Shown here: positions 1 to 8,261 of the stretch, one piece after another | Layout of the letters: each line of letters starts with the position of its first letter | Numbering within the stretch: the stretch's first letter is position 1 | Source: Lentisphaerota bacterium | Lineage (GTDB): Bacteria; Verrucomicrobiota; Lentisphaeria; Oligosphaerales; JABHEG01 | Direction of reading: 5' to 3' | Assembly (NCBI GenBank): GCA_018676675.1 | Contig: JABHEG010000269.1 | Span: 1-48,434 of the forward strand | Length of the DNA stretch: 48,434 nt | Translations under genes and position numbers: made by a program | Notes under the pieces: generated by a model | What the model saw: only the letters and a program-made list of their open reading frames with translations | Database searches by the model: none | What the model was told of the DNA's origin: nothing

Positions 1-292
1 CGGCAAAAGGCGATGCCGAGTATCGTCGTTGGCGGCCCGGGCGGAGAATCGCGAAGAATGGTTCGCCCGTAAGGGTTGCCAGGAAACAGAAAGGCCTCAT
101 TCGTCGAATGATGAACGCCGAGCCAGGAAACAGTGCCCGGCCTACGGCTTACCGATCCCTGGCGCGGGAGCATTCCGGTCTCCTCGGTACGTACGTTTGT
201 ATGCACCAAGGTGCCCGAAACACTTCCACATCCAGGCATCAGCAAGGGGGGGGGCGCTATTCGCCCCCGACGCCACTAGACGGGACAGCAGA
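1..292. other. Left-edge region without a recognisable gene
   Basis: I see no convincing coding sequence. An open frame does run in from position 29 into the methyltransferase gene, but its translation before 293 resembles no protein and lacks a ribosome binding site. A 12-bp direct repeat (gccaggaaacag) occurs at 78-89 and 122-133. The region may carry the methyltransferase promoter, but I cannot point to one. Confidence 0.4.
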
Positions 293-1147
293 ATGAGGAA
301 AGCGAGACCGAGCAAGACTGCGCGCAAAGTGGCGTTGAACGTCGTGACGCTTGGGGCACGAGCGGGAATGGATGAGGTCCTTCCGCCAGGACTCACCGAC
401 GCGACAGCAAAGCTGCTCGTTGAGTCCGGCGCAGTTGGGGGAAGGGCGGTGCGTTTCTCCCGTTCGCGGATGGCTGTTCGTATCTACCTCGCGTTCGACT
501 GGATGATGCCTGGGCAGTTTGAGGCCTTTGGCCACAGGAAGGCGTTCTGTGAACGCCAGGTCAGAGACGCCATTGGCGCGAGCGCGAAGCAGGTTCTGGT
601 CCTGGGCGCTGGGTATGACACGATCGGATGGCGTCTGGCGCCGGAGTTTCCCGACGTACAGTTCTTCGAAGTCGATCACCCGGCCACGGCTCGCCTCAAG
701 GAAAAGGGCATCGAGCGCATGGGAGCGTGCGCGAATCTCCACCTGTTGGCAGAGGATCTCGGTGAACGAGAACTGGCGGATGTTCTTCAGTCGAACAAGG
801 CATGGGACAACGCATCGCCAACCGTTTTCGTGGCTGAAGGCCTGCTGATGTATCTTCCACCTGAGGCGGTGGGAGCCTTGTTCCGCCAATGTGCAGCAGT
901 CAGTGGCGAGGGCAGCCGAATCGCCTTTTCCTACGTCGGTACGCGCAAGAACGGTCGACCCGACGCGGGGCCATGGTCGTGGCTTGTTCTGTCGCTGCTG
1001 AGAGTTGCGGGGGAGCCGTGGCTTTGGAGCATGCAGCCAGAAGAGCTTGATCTGTTCTTGCAGACGCACAATTGGACAGTCGCACCAAATCTGCCCTTGC
1101 CTTCCAAGAGGTGTGGCATTGAGTTCTTCGGCGTCGCTGTGAAATAG
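293..1147 (+). CDS. Class I SAM-dependent methyltransferase, leucine carboxyl methyltransferase-like (LCMT/PPM1) family
   Basis: Predicted 284-residue cytoplasmic methyltransferase. The SAM-binding glycine motif VLVLGAGYDTIGWRL sits near residues 101-115. The family-typical acidic motif FFEVDHPATARLKE follows near 124-137, and FVAEGLLMYLP near residue 180 is the usual motif IV region. These features match the LCMT/PPM1/TcmP-like group, whose bacterial members mostly have unknown small-molecule or polyketide substrates. I chose the ATG at 293 because the encoded ARKVALNVVTLGA is the usual start of this family, while the frame upstream reads as noise. The gene is alone on its strand, and the convergent LarA-like gene ends about 150 bp downstream. 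The family call is firm; the substrate cannot be inferred. Confidence 0.85.
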   Translation: MRKARPSKTARKVALNVVTLGARAGMDEVLPPGLTDATAKLLVESGAVGGRAVRFSRSRMAVRIYLAFDWMMPGQFEAFGHRKAFCERQVRDAIGASAKQVLVLGAGYDTIGWRLAPEFPDVQFFEVDHPATARLKEKGIERMGACANLHLLAEDLGERELADVLQSNKAWDNASPTVFVAEGLLMYLPPEAVGALFRQCAAVSGEGSRIAFSYVGTRKNGRPDAGPWSWLVLSLLRVAGEPWLWSMQPEELDLFLQTHNWTVAPNLPLPSKRCGIEFFGVAVK

Positions 1148-1295
1148 GATCGCCGAACAAGGTGGATGCCGGGCCCCCCTCCCGCTGACTTGTCCCGCCA
1201 TAGCCGCCCTTGGGGGCGACGGCGGATCAGGGCTCTGCCGGAACGGAGCTGCGTCCCGCAGCCGCGGGATAAGCGGTCTTCACTCTCCAGACACG

Positions 1296-2525
1296 TCACC
1301 CCACATTGATTGGCATCTGAAGAGGAGCAGAGGGGAGAACAGCGACGTTGGCGCCGGGGAAGCGTTTCGTCATTGCGGACATGAGCCGGTCCCAGTCGTG
1401 GTCGCAATACCACGTTGAGTCGGCCGGTGCGAATCCCTTCCCAACTTGTGGGCTGTACAGGAAGACTTGAGCGTCCCGCAGGAGCTCAGGTGTCCGCTCC
1501 GGCACCACTCCCGGGGGCTTTTTCATGTAGGGGGCACGCGGCCCGTGGTAGACACCGTGCCAGGGGCAGGGATCTGCGAAATCAATAATGACCAACACCG
1601 GACAGCCACAACGCTGTCCCGGAATGGTCGTCTTGGAGAGCTGCGTCGGGTCGCCGTCGAAGGGGTAGGCGTTGGCGATCACCAGGTCGGGGGAGAAGCC
1701 GGCCAGGTCGGTTTCACAGACCTTCCGGGCCAGTTTGACTGCGCTGCGATGGGCTCTGGTGGGGTCGCCCACCCGCAGGCCGGCCAACGTCTTGTCCCCA
1801 TTCATCACCGCGCAGACTGACATGGTGAGGCCCATCAGGGCAGCCGCCTCCTCGATGTCGAGCCGTGCAGGTGAGAGGTGCGGCGCGCACCCCCATGGTC
1901 CCCCGGAAATGCGGGTGTGGTGGAACGTGCTTGTGGACACGTGGGCTATTCCGGGAAGCACCATCTTGGCGCCGCCTCCCCAGCCGGTGAGCGTATGCGG
2001 GTAGGCCGTCGACACCGACACCGAGAAGTCGGCTTCCGCGGCGACTCGGTTCACCAGCACCGGGGTGGCCCGGGAGGTCAGACCGACGAAGCTCACATCC
2101 GTACTGAAGGCATCGTGTGGGATGACGTGACCAACCTGGCCCATCACGGCTCCCAGCCGGTGCTTGTTCTCGAGCTGCGTCATCGTGCGGTGCGCACCTC
2201 CGCCGAGGATAATCGAGATGCCTTCCCTGGGCACGCCGGCTTCGCGGAGTTCATCAAGAATGGCAAGGCATAGGGGCTCAGCCGGCGTTGGGCGCCGGAA
2301 GTCGTCCACGAGGATTGCCGCCGTGCGAGCGCCTCGGGCCGTCTCCCTGATGGGGAGGGCACCGACGGACCGTGAGAACGCCCGCGAGATGCCGGCCTCG
2401 GTCATTGGCGACGCGCCACGATGCGGGAACACGTCAATATCCCAATCAGCGGGCGGGAAGAAGGTGGCTTCGCGGTCGTTGTATCCGGCCCCGACACGTA
2501 GGCGAACAGGTCGTTTCTTACTCAC
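1296..2525 (-). CDS. LarA-like nickel-dependent racemase/epimerase family protein (DUF2088 domain)
   Basis: Predicted 409-residue protein of the lactate racemase (LarA) family, which racemises or epimerises 2-hydroxy acids using a nickel-pincer nucleotide. The key positions of LarA can be lined up by motif: the DDFRRPTP segment at 74-81, H112 in GGGAHR, H177 in AYPHTLTGWGGGAK, K187 as the lysine that carries the cofactor thioamide, and H202/H203 in TFHHTR as a nickel ligand. A GTG start at 2525 is supported by a GGGAG ribosome site 8 bases upstream. It lies 20 bp downstream of the HpcH/HpaI aldolase gene and is probably co-transcribed with it. The pair suggests handling of a hydroxy acid followed or preceded by aldol cleavage. 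No larB, larC or larE cofactor genes are in the window. The substrate is unknown and need not be lactate. Confidence 0.85.
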   Translation of the reverse strand: MSKKRPVRLRVGAGYNDREATFFPPADWDIDVFPHRGASPMTEAGISRAFSRSVGALPIRETARGARTAAILVDDFRRPTPAEPLCLAILDELREAGVPREGISIILGGGAHRTMTQLENKHRLGAVMGQVGHVIPHDAFSTDVSFVGLTSRATPVLVNRVAAEADFSVSVSTAYPHTLTGWGGGAKMVLPGIAHVSTSTFHHTRISGGPWGCAPHLSPARLDIEEAAALMGLTMSVCAVMNGDKTLAGLRVGDPTRAHRSAVKLARKVCETDLAGFSPDLVIANAYPFDGDPTQLSKTTIPGQRCGCPVLVIIDFADPCPWHGVYHGPRAPYMKKPPGVVPERTPELLRDAQVFLYSPQVGKGFAPADSTWYCDHDWDRLMSAMTKRFPGANVAVLPSAPLQMPINVG

Positions 2526-2545
2526 AGATAAGTCTCCCTGAGCAC

Positions 2546-3208
2546 TCAGAATCGGCCGAAAGGCAGGTCTGCCATACCGACACGGACATCGAGATCTTCC
2601 GTCTGTTCAAACACGTACTGTCGGCATTCTGCAACGGACGTGAACGGGCAGTCCGGATTGACCCCCAGGCTGAACGATAGGTCAGTGCCGCCGAACAGGA
2701 TGAGGTCTACGCCCCGCTGCACCAGGTTTCTGACGCTGAGGACAGCCTCGATCGTCTCTATCTGGATCGCCAGGATGCCGTTGGCATTCCACCAATCGGC
2801 ATAGCCCCGGGGTGACATGGCCGGATCGTAGCCGTAGGCAAGGCGCAGGCCGCAGCTGCGGTTTCCTAGAGGAGGGTAGTAGACGTTGGCCACGGCATCC
2901 TCAACGGTCGTTGACGTTTCCACCATGGGGATCAGCACTGCGGCGGCTCCGAAGTCCAGCAGGCGACTGCTCAGCCACGCGGCGTCGGGGTGCGGGGTCC
3001 GCAACATAATCGGGACGCCGGCTTCTGTTGCCATCGTGAGGAAGGCGGCCAGCTGCGGCTCCGAGTAGGGAGCATGCTGGAGATCGACAAAGGCCAGGTC
3101 CCAGCCTTGTCCTTCCGCCTTGGCTCGGATCTCCTCTCCCGAAAGTTCCACTGACAGCATCCCGATGTGCAGCGGTGCGTCTGAGTGAACGCGTTCTTTC
3201 AACGTCAT
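2546..3208 (-). CDS. HpcH/HpaI aldolase/citrate lyase family protein
   Basis: Predicted 220-residue class II (metal-dependent) pyruvate aldolase of the HpcH/HpaI family, which reversibly cleaves 2-keto-4-hydroxy acids. Family motifs are in order: DLAFVDLQHAP near residue 37, RTPHPD near 71, LDFGAAAVLIPMVET near 83, YYPPLGNRSCG near 108, the metal-binding QIET near 150, and GGTDLSFSLG near 173. It is 30-40 residues shorter than typical members, ending soon after the DLS motif, so the C-terminal helix is abbreviated. The start at 3208 is preferred over 3226 because a GAGGGA sequence precedes it at a fair distance. It is the first gene of a two-gene minus-strand unit with the LarA-like gene and is divergent from the VCBS repeat gene, with about 220 bp between. 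Substrate unknown. Confidence 0.85.
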   Translation of the reverse strand: MTLKERVHSDAPLHIGMLSVELSGEEIRAKAEGQGWDLAFVDLQHAPYSEPQLAAFLTMATEAGVPIMLRTPHPDAAWLSSRLLDFGAAAVLIPMVETSTTVEDAVANVYYPPLGNRSCGLRLAYGYDPAMSPRGYADWWNANGILAIQIETIEAVLSVRNLVQRGVDLILFGGTDLSFSLGVNPDCPFTSVAECRQYVFEQTEDLDVRVGMADLPFGRF

Positions 3209-3432
3209 GCGGTTACCATCCCTCATTCTCGCCTGGTTTCGGCAATAGCGGCCCCCTCAATGTGCACGGTCCAACGGCGACGTCAACGCCCGAGACACGT
3301 CTTATCAGACCGGACGCTCTCTTTCCTGCGGCGAGCGACGTCAGTCTATCCGGCACGAACGACCTGCAGGATCCGATTCTCTGCCCTATCTTAGGGCCGC
3401 AGGTTCACGCGTGACTATCAGGAGGAAGTGAC

Positions 3433-4521
3433 ATGCCACTCAAGTTCCGCAAGCAGTTGATCGCCGACGAACGCTACGAATCGGCCGGTGTCTTTGACGT
3501 CGATGGTGACGGTGTGCTTGATATCGTTTCGGGAGCCTTCTGGTACAGAGGACCTGATTTTTCGGAGTGCTACCCCGTTGGGGATGTCCAGGCTGAAGGG
3601 GAGTACTTTGACGATTTCAGCACAATTCCGCTCGACATCACCGGCAATGGTCGCCCGGATTTCATCACCGGGGGCTGGTGGGGAGGAACGCTGCGGTGGC
3701 GTGAAAACCCCGGGGAGGCGGGGCGTGAATGGCCGGAGCACATCGTGGCTCCCTGCGGCAACATCGAGACGACTCGGGCGTGGGACATTGATGGCGACGG
3801 CCGTCCTGAGATCATTCCCAATACGCCGAACGGTCCCCTGCGGGTCTACAAGCTCAGGGCTGATGAGGCCGGCAAAGGCACGGGAGAGTTCGAGGAGCAC
3901 GTAATCCTGGACCGGACGCAGGGGCATGGACTGGGCTGCGGCGACATCACCGGCAACGGGCGCCCCGACATTGTGCTCAACAACGGCTGGCTCGAGGCCC
4001 CCGAGCTACCGTACGAACAGGAATGGACCTGGCACCCGGAGTTTGATCTGGGCAGCGCAAGTGTCCCCATTCTGGTTGCGGATGTCAACGGGGACGGTCT
4101 CCCCGACCTCATCGTTGGCGGGGCTCATCGCTACGGTTTGGAGTGGTACGAACAGCGATTGGAGGCGGGAACGCGCACCTGGATCCGGCACGACATCGAT
4201 CCCTGCAACAGCCAGTACCATGATCTGTTCTGGGTGGATATCGATGGCGATGGTCAGAACGAGCTGGTCACGGGGAAACGCTACCGGGCTCACAACGGCA
4301 GGGATCCCGGATCCAGCGACGATGTTGGCACCTATTACTTCAAGTGGACGGGTGAGTCGTTCGCCAAACAAGTCATCGACCATGGGCCTACCCGTGAGGG
4401 AACAGGCGTGGGAATCCATTTCGCGGTCAGGGATCTCAATGGCAACGGACGTCTCGACATTGTCGCTCCCGGCAAAGACGGGCTTTACGTCTTCTGGAAC
4501 GAAGGCTTGACCGGCAGTTGA
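3433..4521 (+). CDS. VCBS/FG-GAP repeat protein
   Basis: Predicted 362-residue beta-propeller built from about seven calcium-binding-like repeats with the pattern D-x-D/N-G-x-G-x-x-D/E-hydrophobic. Examples are DVDGDGVLDIV near 22, DITGNGRPDFI near 69, DIDGDGRPEII near 118, DITGNGRPDIV near 171, DVNGDGLPDLI near 217, DIDGDGQNELV near 270 and DLNGNGRLDIV near 338. Seven blades are enough for a complete propeller occupying the whole protein. There is a strong ribosome site (AGGAGGAAG) just before the ATG. I see no signal peptide or membrane segment, which is unusual because such propellers are mostly extracellular. The downstream neighbours are a membrane glycosyltransferase and a sulfatase, so a role in carbohydrate binding is possible, but I have no evidence for a specific ligand. 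Confidence 0.85.
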   Translation: MPLKFRKQLIADERYESAGVFDVDGDGVLDIVSGAFWYRGPDFSECYPVGDVQAEGEYFDDFSTIPLDITGNGRPDFITGGWWGGTLRWRENPGEAGREWPEHIVAPCGNIETTRAWDIDGDGRPEIIPNTPNGPLRVYKLRADEAGKGTGEFEEHVILDRTQGHGLGCGDITGNGRPDIVLNNGWLEAPELPYEQEWTWHPEFDLGSASVPILVADVNGDGLPDLIVGGAHRYGLEWYEQRLEAGTRTWIRHDIDPCNSQYHDLFWVDIDGDGQNELVTGKRYRAHNGRDPGSSDDVGTYYFKWTGESFAKQVIDHGPTREGTGVGIHFAVRDLNGNGRLDIVAPGKDGLYVFWNEGLTGS

Positions 4522-4855
4522 TGGTGTTGTCCAGACTGAGCCGCAGCCCAGTCCCCGAAGGGTAAGCGGTCTTCGACGTCTGAACCGAGCCGCGACTAAC
4601 AGGAGCGGTCTTCCTGTGCGGCGACCTACTCCCGCTGGTCAGGGCTCTGTCGGAGATTGTCCCCTCCCGTTGGTCAGGGCTCTGTCGGAGATTGTCCCCT
4701 CCCGCTGGTCAGGGCTCTGTCGGAGATTGTCCCCTCCCGTTGGTCAGGGCTCTGTCGGAGATTGTCCCCTCCCGTTGGTCAGGGCTCTGTCGGAGAGACG
4801 AGGGCATCGCTTCGGGGACTCGAAACTCCCGTTTGCCGCCGCTACGTTAGTGGGT
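4522..4855. other. Gene-free interval with half palindrome and tandem repeats
   Basis: No gene. It contains a fragment at 4587-4612 (gagccgcgactaacaggagcggtctt region) that matches one arm of the 71-bp palindrome seen complete at 24419-24489 and 35509-35579. A short gggtaagcggtcttc segment at 4560-4574 has a near copy at 1266-1280. The 35-bp tandem array listed separately follows. An open frame continuous with the downstream glycosyltransferase passes through the array but is not a credible extension. Confidence 0.6.
4637..4797. repeat. 35-bp tandem repeat, four full copies plus a partial fifth
   Basis: Units begin at 4637, 4672, 4707, 4742 and 4777, each starting ggtcagggctctgtcggag and ending with a run of pyrimidines; the fifth stops after the first 20 or so bases. 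Copies are nearly identical, differing mainly at one C/T position next to the junction. There is no spacer between units, so it is a plain tandem repeat. A diverged single relative (gatcagggctctgccgga) lies at 1225-1242. Confidence 0.95.
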
Positions 4856-6184
4856 ATGCAACTTTCTTCCCGACAACGCAAGTGGCTCGTGGTCTTGGCG
4901 CCGGCCGTGATCGTTCTCTGTGTCAGCCTGTTCCGAAAGGACCGCGGGATTGACATCGACGAAGTCTATTGGGTCGGCTCGACCTACTACTACCATCTTC
5001 TGGCCCACGAACGGGATGTCAACCATCCGGACTGGCAGCTCCTGCCGGCTCGGGAGAACCCACCCATCGGGCGGTACCTGATGGGACTCTACCTCAACCT
5101 CTTTGGTCGATGCATTGGCACGCCTGACCTGATGGCTTCCTTTTACCTGAATTTCGACCCGGAGAAAGGGCACTGGGGGAGCGGACCCGCCTACGACAAA
5201 CGTCACGCCGTGGCAATGAGGGCAACTGCTGAGACCGCAGCGGCAATGAAGGAGAATGGTCGCCTCCCCGCCGATCGCAGCGCAATACGGATTGTTCGCA
5301 CCATGGTCGTGCTCTGTGCGATGTGCTGTGCGGTCATCATCGGGCTGATCGGGTGCCGTTGCGGGAGTCGTCCTGCGGGGTTGTTAGCCGGCAGCATCTG
5401 CGCGGTGCATCCAGTGATGGTACATGCGTACGGTCTTGCTCTGATCGACATGATTGCCTTGCTGTTCGCCTGTCTGACCGTGCTTCTGTACATGTCTGCC
5501 TTTGATGAACGCCGTGGCGTGAGGCGGCGTTTCGACTGGCGCTCAGTCTTGTTGGCGCTTGGGATCGGGGGAAGCCTGGCCTGCGCCTGCGGTGCCAAGA
5601 TGAACTCTCTGGTGGTGGCGGCCGTGGGTGTCTGCCTGGGCGTGTGGGCCGTCGCGGGACAGGCGCACCGCCGCCGGGTGGCCCATCGGGAGGCGGCCAT
5701 TGTTTTGGCGGGCGGGGGGATTCTGTCTTTCGTGTTCTTCGTGGTCCCGAATCCGACCCTCTATCCAGCCTTTTTCAATGGGCTTGTCGCGTTGTTCCGG
5801 GAGCACGCGTTGACGGCCGGGATTCAGGAGACCTTTGTTCGGGGCGCGCTGCACACGATCCCTACCCGTTTGGCTTTCCTGGGACAGACCCTGGTCGCTT
5901 CCCCTCTGATCATGGCTGCGGTGGCCGGTATGGCCGGCTTTCAGGCGTGGTGCTGTCTGAATGACATGCCCGAGGGGCGAGCCAGGCAGGGCCTTGCCAT
6001 CGTCGTTTGCTGGTGGTGGGTGGCGTTCGTGCTGCTGCTCGCGTGGGTGCCGTTCGCATGGGGCCGCTACGCGCTACCCCTGCTCCCCGCAACATGCCTC
6101 ATTGTCGGCAAGACGTGTGATGATCTCGTACGCTATGCGCGAGCCCGTTGGGGGACGGCACCCGATTCTGAGCCCCTATCCTGA
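4856..6184 (+). CDS. Polytopic membrane protein, PMT/ArnT-like glycosyltransferase (GT39/GT83-type)
   Basis: Predicted 442-residue inner-membrane protein with about eight hydrophobic segments. It resembles lipid-linked sugar transferases of the PMT/ArnT clan. An acidic DIDEVYW motif follows the first membrane helix (about residues 34-40), as in the catalytic first periplasmic loop of these enzymes. The sequence RENPPIGRYLMGLYLNLFG (about 64-82) matches the typical PP-containing loop and helix. I place the start at the ATG at 4856, because everything upstream in frame is encoded by the 35-bp repeats and lacks protein character. There is no strong ribosome site. The sulfatase gene begins 50 bp downstream, so they may be co-transcribed. 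Acceptor and donor are unknown; a related polytopic transferase family is the main alternative. Confidence 0.7.
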   Translation: MQLSSRQRKWLVVLAPAVIVLCVSLFRKDRGIDIDEVYWVGSTYYYHLLAHERDVNHPDWQLLPARENPPIGRYLMGLYLNLFGRCIGTPDLMASFYLNFDPEKGHWGSGPAYDKRHAVAMRATAETAAAMKENGRLPADRSAIRIVRTMVVLCAMCCAVIIGLIGCRCGSRPAGLLAGSICAVHPVMVHAYGLALIDMIALLFACLTVLLYMSAFDERRGVRRRFDWRSVLLALGIGGSLACACGAKMNSLVVAAVGVCLGVWAVAGQAHRRRVAHREAAIVLAGGGILSFVFFVVPNPTLYPAFFNGLVALFREHALTAGIQETFVRGALHTIPTRLAFLGQTLVASPLIMAAVAGMAGFQAWCCLNDMPEGRARQGLAIVVCWWWVAFVLLLAWVPFAWGRYALPLLPATCLIVGKTCDDLVRYARARWGTAPDSEPLS

Positions 6185-6234
6185 AGTGGCTTTCAGGTTT
6201 GGGAGCCAGCTGCCTATCTGTTAAGGAGATAACG

Positions 6235-7989
6235 ATGGCCGATGTGCGCAGACCCAATGTGGTGCTGGTATTGACAGACGATCAAGGCTATCCGCCGCTC
6301 GGGTGTAACGGACACCCGTTCATCCAGACCCCCAACCTGGACGCCTTCCACGGTCGATCTGTGCACTTCGAGCAGTTCCATTCCGGCACGACCTGCGCCC
6401 CCACCCGTTCGGGGCTGATGACCGGGCATTACTGCAACTCAACCGGCGTCTGGCACACCATCGGTGGGCGCTCCCTGCTGCGGCGCAACGAGTGGACACT
6501 TGCAGACGCGCTTCAGACAGCCGGCTATGCCACCGGCATGTTCGGCAAGTGGCATCTGGGGGATGACTATCCGTATCGCCCGCAGGACCGGGGCTTCCAG
6601 ACGGTCGTGTGCCATGGCGGCGGCGGCATCAGCCAGGGACCGGACTGGTGGGGGAACGACTACTTCGACGACACCTACCTGGTCAACGGAGAGCCGCGCG
6701 CCTTTGACGGGTATTGCACTGACGTTTTCTTCCGGGAAGCACTTTCGTTCATTGAGGACCATCGTGACGAACCATTCCTGTGTTACATCGGCACCAACGC
6801 ACCGCATGGGCCGTACAACGTCGAGCCCGAGTACCAGGGCCTTTACACTGATCAGGCAGAACGGGAGAACTATGCCCGCTTCCTGGGGATGATCACCAAC
6901 ATCGACGAGAACTTCGGAACCCTCCGAGCCAAGCTCGCCGAACTCGGGCTGGAGAATGACACCATACTCATGTTCATGAGTGACAATGGGCAGTGCGGCG
7001 GAGCGGCAGGACGCGAGCCCGGCGTCTACAATGCCGGCATGCGCGGCTTCAAAGGCAGCGAGTACGACGGCGGACACCGCATTCCGTTTTTCATGCGCTG
7101 GCCGGCCGGAGGCATCGAGGAGGGACAGCCGGTAGAGGAACTGACATCTTACGTGGACTTCATGCCGACCATCCTTGACCTCTGTGGTGTTCCCGTTCCC
7201 CCGGAGCGGACCTTCCACGGCGACAGCGTGACTTCGCTCATCCACGGCGACAGCAGCGACCCCAAGTGGCGGGAGCGGGTTGTTGTTACCGACACACAGC
7301 GCGTCTCCAACCCAATCAAGTGGCGCAAGAGCTCCGTCATGAAGGACACCTGGCGCCTCGTCAATCACGATGAACTCTATGACCTGAGTGTCGATCCGGG
7401 GCAGACGACCAATGTGGCAGACCAGCACCCCGAGCTTGTTGCGGAGTTGCGCGAGGCCTACGAGGAGTGGTGGGATGTTTGCGCGGAGCAGATGGCCGAG
7501 GAAATCCCGATCTCGATTGGGGCTGCTGACCAGGAGGTGGCGGTTCTCCGCACGCACGACATCCGCAATGATGATTGCGATGCCGTCTGGAACCAACAGC
7601 AGATCCGAGGCGGGGCGACCTGCCTCGGCTGGTGGGAAGTGTTCGTTGAGGAGGATGGAGTCTACGGGTTTGATCTGCGCCGTTGGCCTGTGGAGTCCGG
7701 CCATGCCCTCAAGGATGGCATTGATGGCGACGATGTGGTGTTCAGGCGCGATGCGATCGCAGAGCACGCACACGCGTCCTACACCGGCGGCAAGGCCATC
7801 AACCTGCAGAACGCTCTGCTGGAGATCAGTGGCATCCCGCAGATGAGCACGGCGATCAGCGATGGTGATGTCGGCGCGACGTTCGAGGTGGAACTGAAGC
7901 GCGGGCCGATTCATGTGCGCGGCTATCTCACCAACTACGAGGGTCTGATGATGTCGCCGTACTACGTCTACGTGAAGAAGGTGGGATAG
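6235..7989 (+). CDS. Type I sulfatase (arylsulfatase family, formylglycine-dependent)
   Basis: Predicted 584-residue sulfatase that hydrolyses sulfate esters. The first metal-ligand pair is in VLTDDQGYP near residues 13-20. The catalytic signature is CAPTRSGLMTG, with the cysteine at residue 54 to be converted to formylglycine. GKWHLGDD near 105 and FMSDNGQCGG near 245 supply further active-site residues. The C-terminal sulfatase subdomain contains the usual ELYDLSVDPGQTTNVAD. A tail of about 130 residues after that is common in planctomycete-type arylsulfatases. The start at 6235 has a strong AAGGAG ribosome site; no signal peptide is evident, so it may act in the cytoplasm or be misjudged at the N-terminus. 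The last eight codons and stop are duplicated immediately downstream (see repeat). The sulfated substrate is unknown, but a carbohydrate is likely from context. Confidence 0.93.
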   Translation: MADVRRPNVVLVLTDDQGYPPLGCNGHPFIQTPNLDAFHGRSVHFEQFHSGTTCAPTRSGLMTGHYCNSTGVWHTIGGRSLLRRNEWTLADALQTAGYATGMFGKWHLGDDYPYRPQDRGFQTVVCHGGGGISQGPDWWGNDYFDDTYLVNGEPRAFDGYCTDVFFREALSFIEDHRDEPFLCYIGTNAPHGPYNVEPEYQGLYTDQAERENYARFLGMITNIDENFGTLRAKLAELGLENDTILMFMSDNGQCGGAAGREPGVYNAGMRGFKGSEYDGGHRIPFFMRWPAGGIEEGQPVEELTSYVDFMPTILDLCGVPVPPERTFHGDSVTSLIHGDSSDPKWRERVVVTDTQRVSNPIKWRKSSVMKDTWRLVNHDELYDLSVDPGQTTNVADQHPELVAELREAYEEWWDVCAEQMAEEIPISIGAADQEVAVLRTHDIRNDDCDAVWNQQQIRGGATCLGWWEVFVEEDGVYGFDLRRWPVESGHALKDGIDGDDVVFRRDAIAEHAHASYTGGKAINLQNALLEISGIPQMSTAISDGDVGATFEVELKRGPIHVRGYLTNYEGLMMSPYYVYVKKVG

Positions 7990-8093
7990 CCAGGGGGGTG
8001 TGTGGAGGTCCGGTCATCCCTGACCGGCTACGTCTACGTGAAGAAGGTGGGATAGCCAAGGGTGTGTGTGGAGGTCCGGTCATCCTTGACCGG
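7962..8093. repeat. 66-bp tandem duplication spanning the sulfatase stop codon, each copy ending in a hairpin
   Basis: The segment 7962-8027 (last codons and stop of the sulfatase plus 38 bp) is repeated almost identically at 8028-8093. Each copy ends with a perfect 7-bp inverted repeat, ccggtca...tgaccgg, at 8010-8027 and 8076-8093, with four-base loops tccc and tcct. The hairpins may act as transcript ends, although no T-tract follows. Confidence 0.9.
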
Positions 8094-8104
8094 CGGACAT
8101 CCGG

Positions 8105-8261
8105 GCACCGGTTTGGAAAACCGGCCTCCAGGATCACAACGACAGAAGCACCGGTTTGGAGAACCGGCCTCCAGGATCACAACGACAGAAGCACCGGTTT
8201 GGAGAACCGGCCTCCAGGATCACAGCGACAGAAGCACCGGTTTGGAAAACCGGCTTCCAGG
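8105..8261. repeat. 43-bp tandem hairpin repeat between convergent genes
   Basis: Units start at 8105, 8148, 8191 and 8234 (the last one partial). Each contains ccggttt-gga-aaaccgg or a one-base variant, which folds into a 6-7 bp stem, followed by cctccaggatcacaacgacag. The array fills the space between the 3' ends of the sulfatase gene and the convergent phosphoesterase gene, whose stop codon abuts the last unit. Likely roles are bidirectional transcription termination or mRNA end protection. Confidence 0.9.

Noticed and set aside
4637..4797. CRISPR array
   Set aside because: Units are directly adjacent with no unique spacers, and no cas genes are present.
4616..4855. In-frame extension of the glycosyltransferase gene through the 35-bp repeats
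   Set aside because: The translation is a repetitive artefact of the tandem DNA, the frame changes between units because 35 is not a multiple of three, and the ATG at 4856 directly precedes family-like sequence.
6439..7914. Long open frame antisense to the first sulfatase (491 codons)
   Set aside because: It mirrors the codon pattern of the sulfatase on the other strand and its translation shows no family features or ribosome site.
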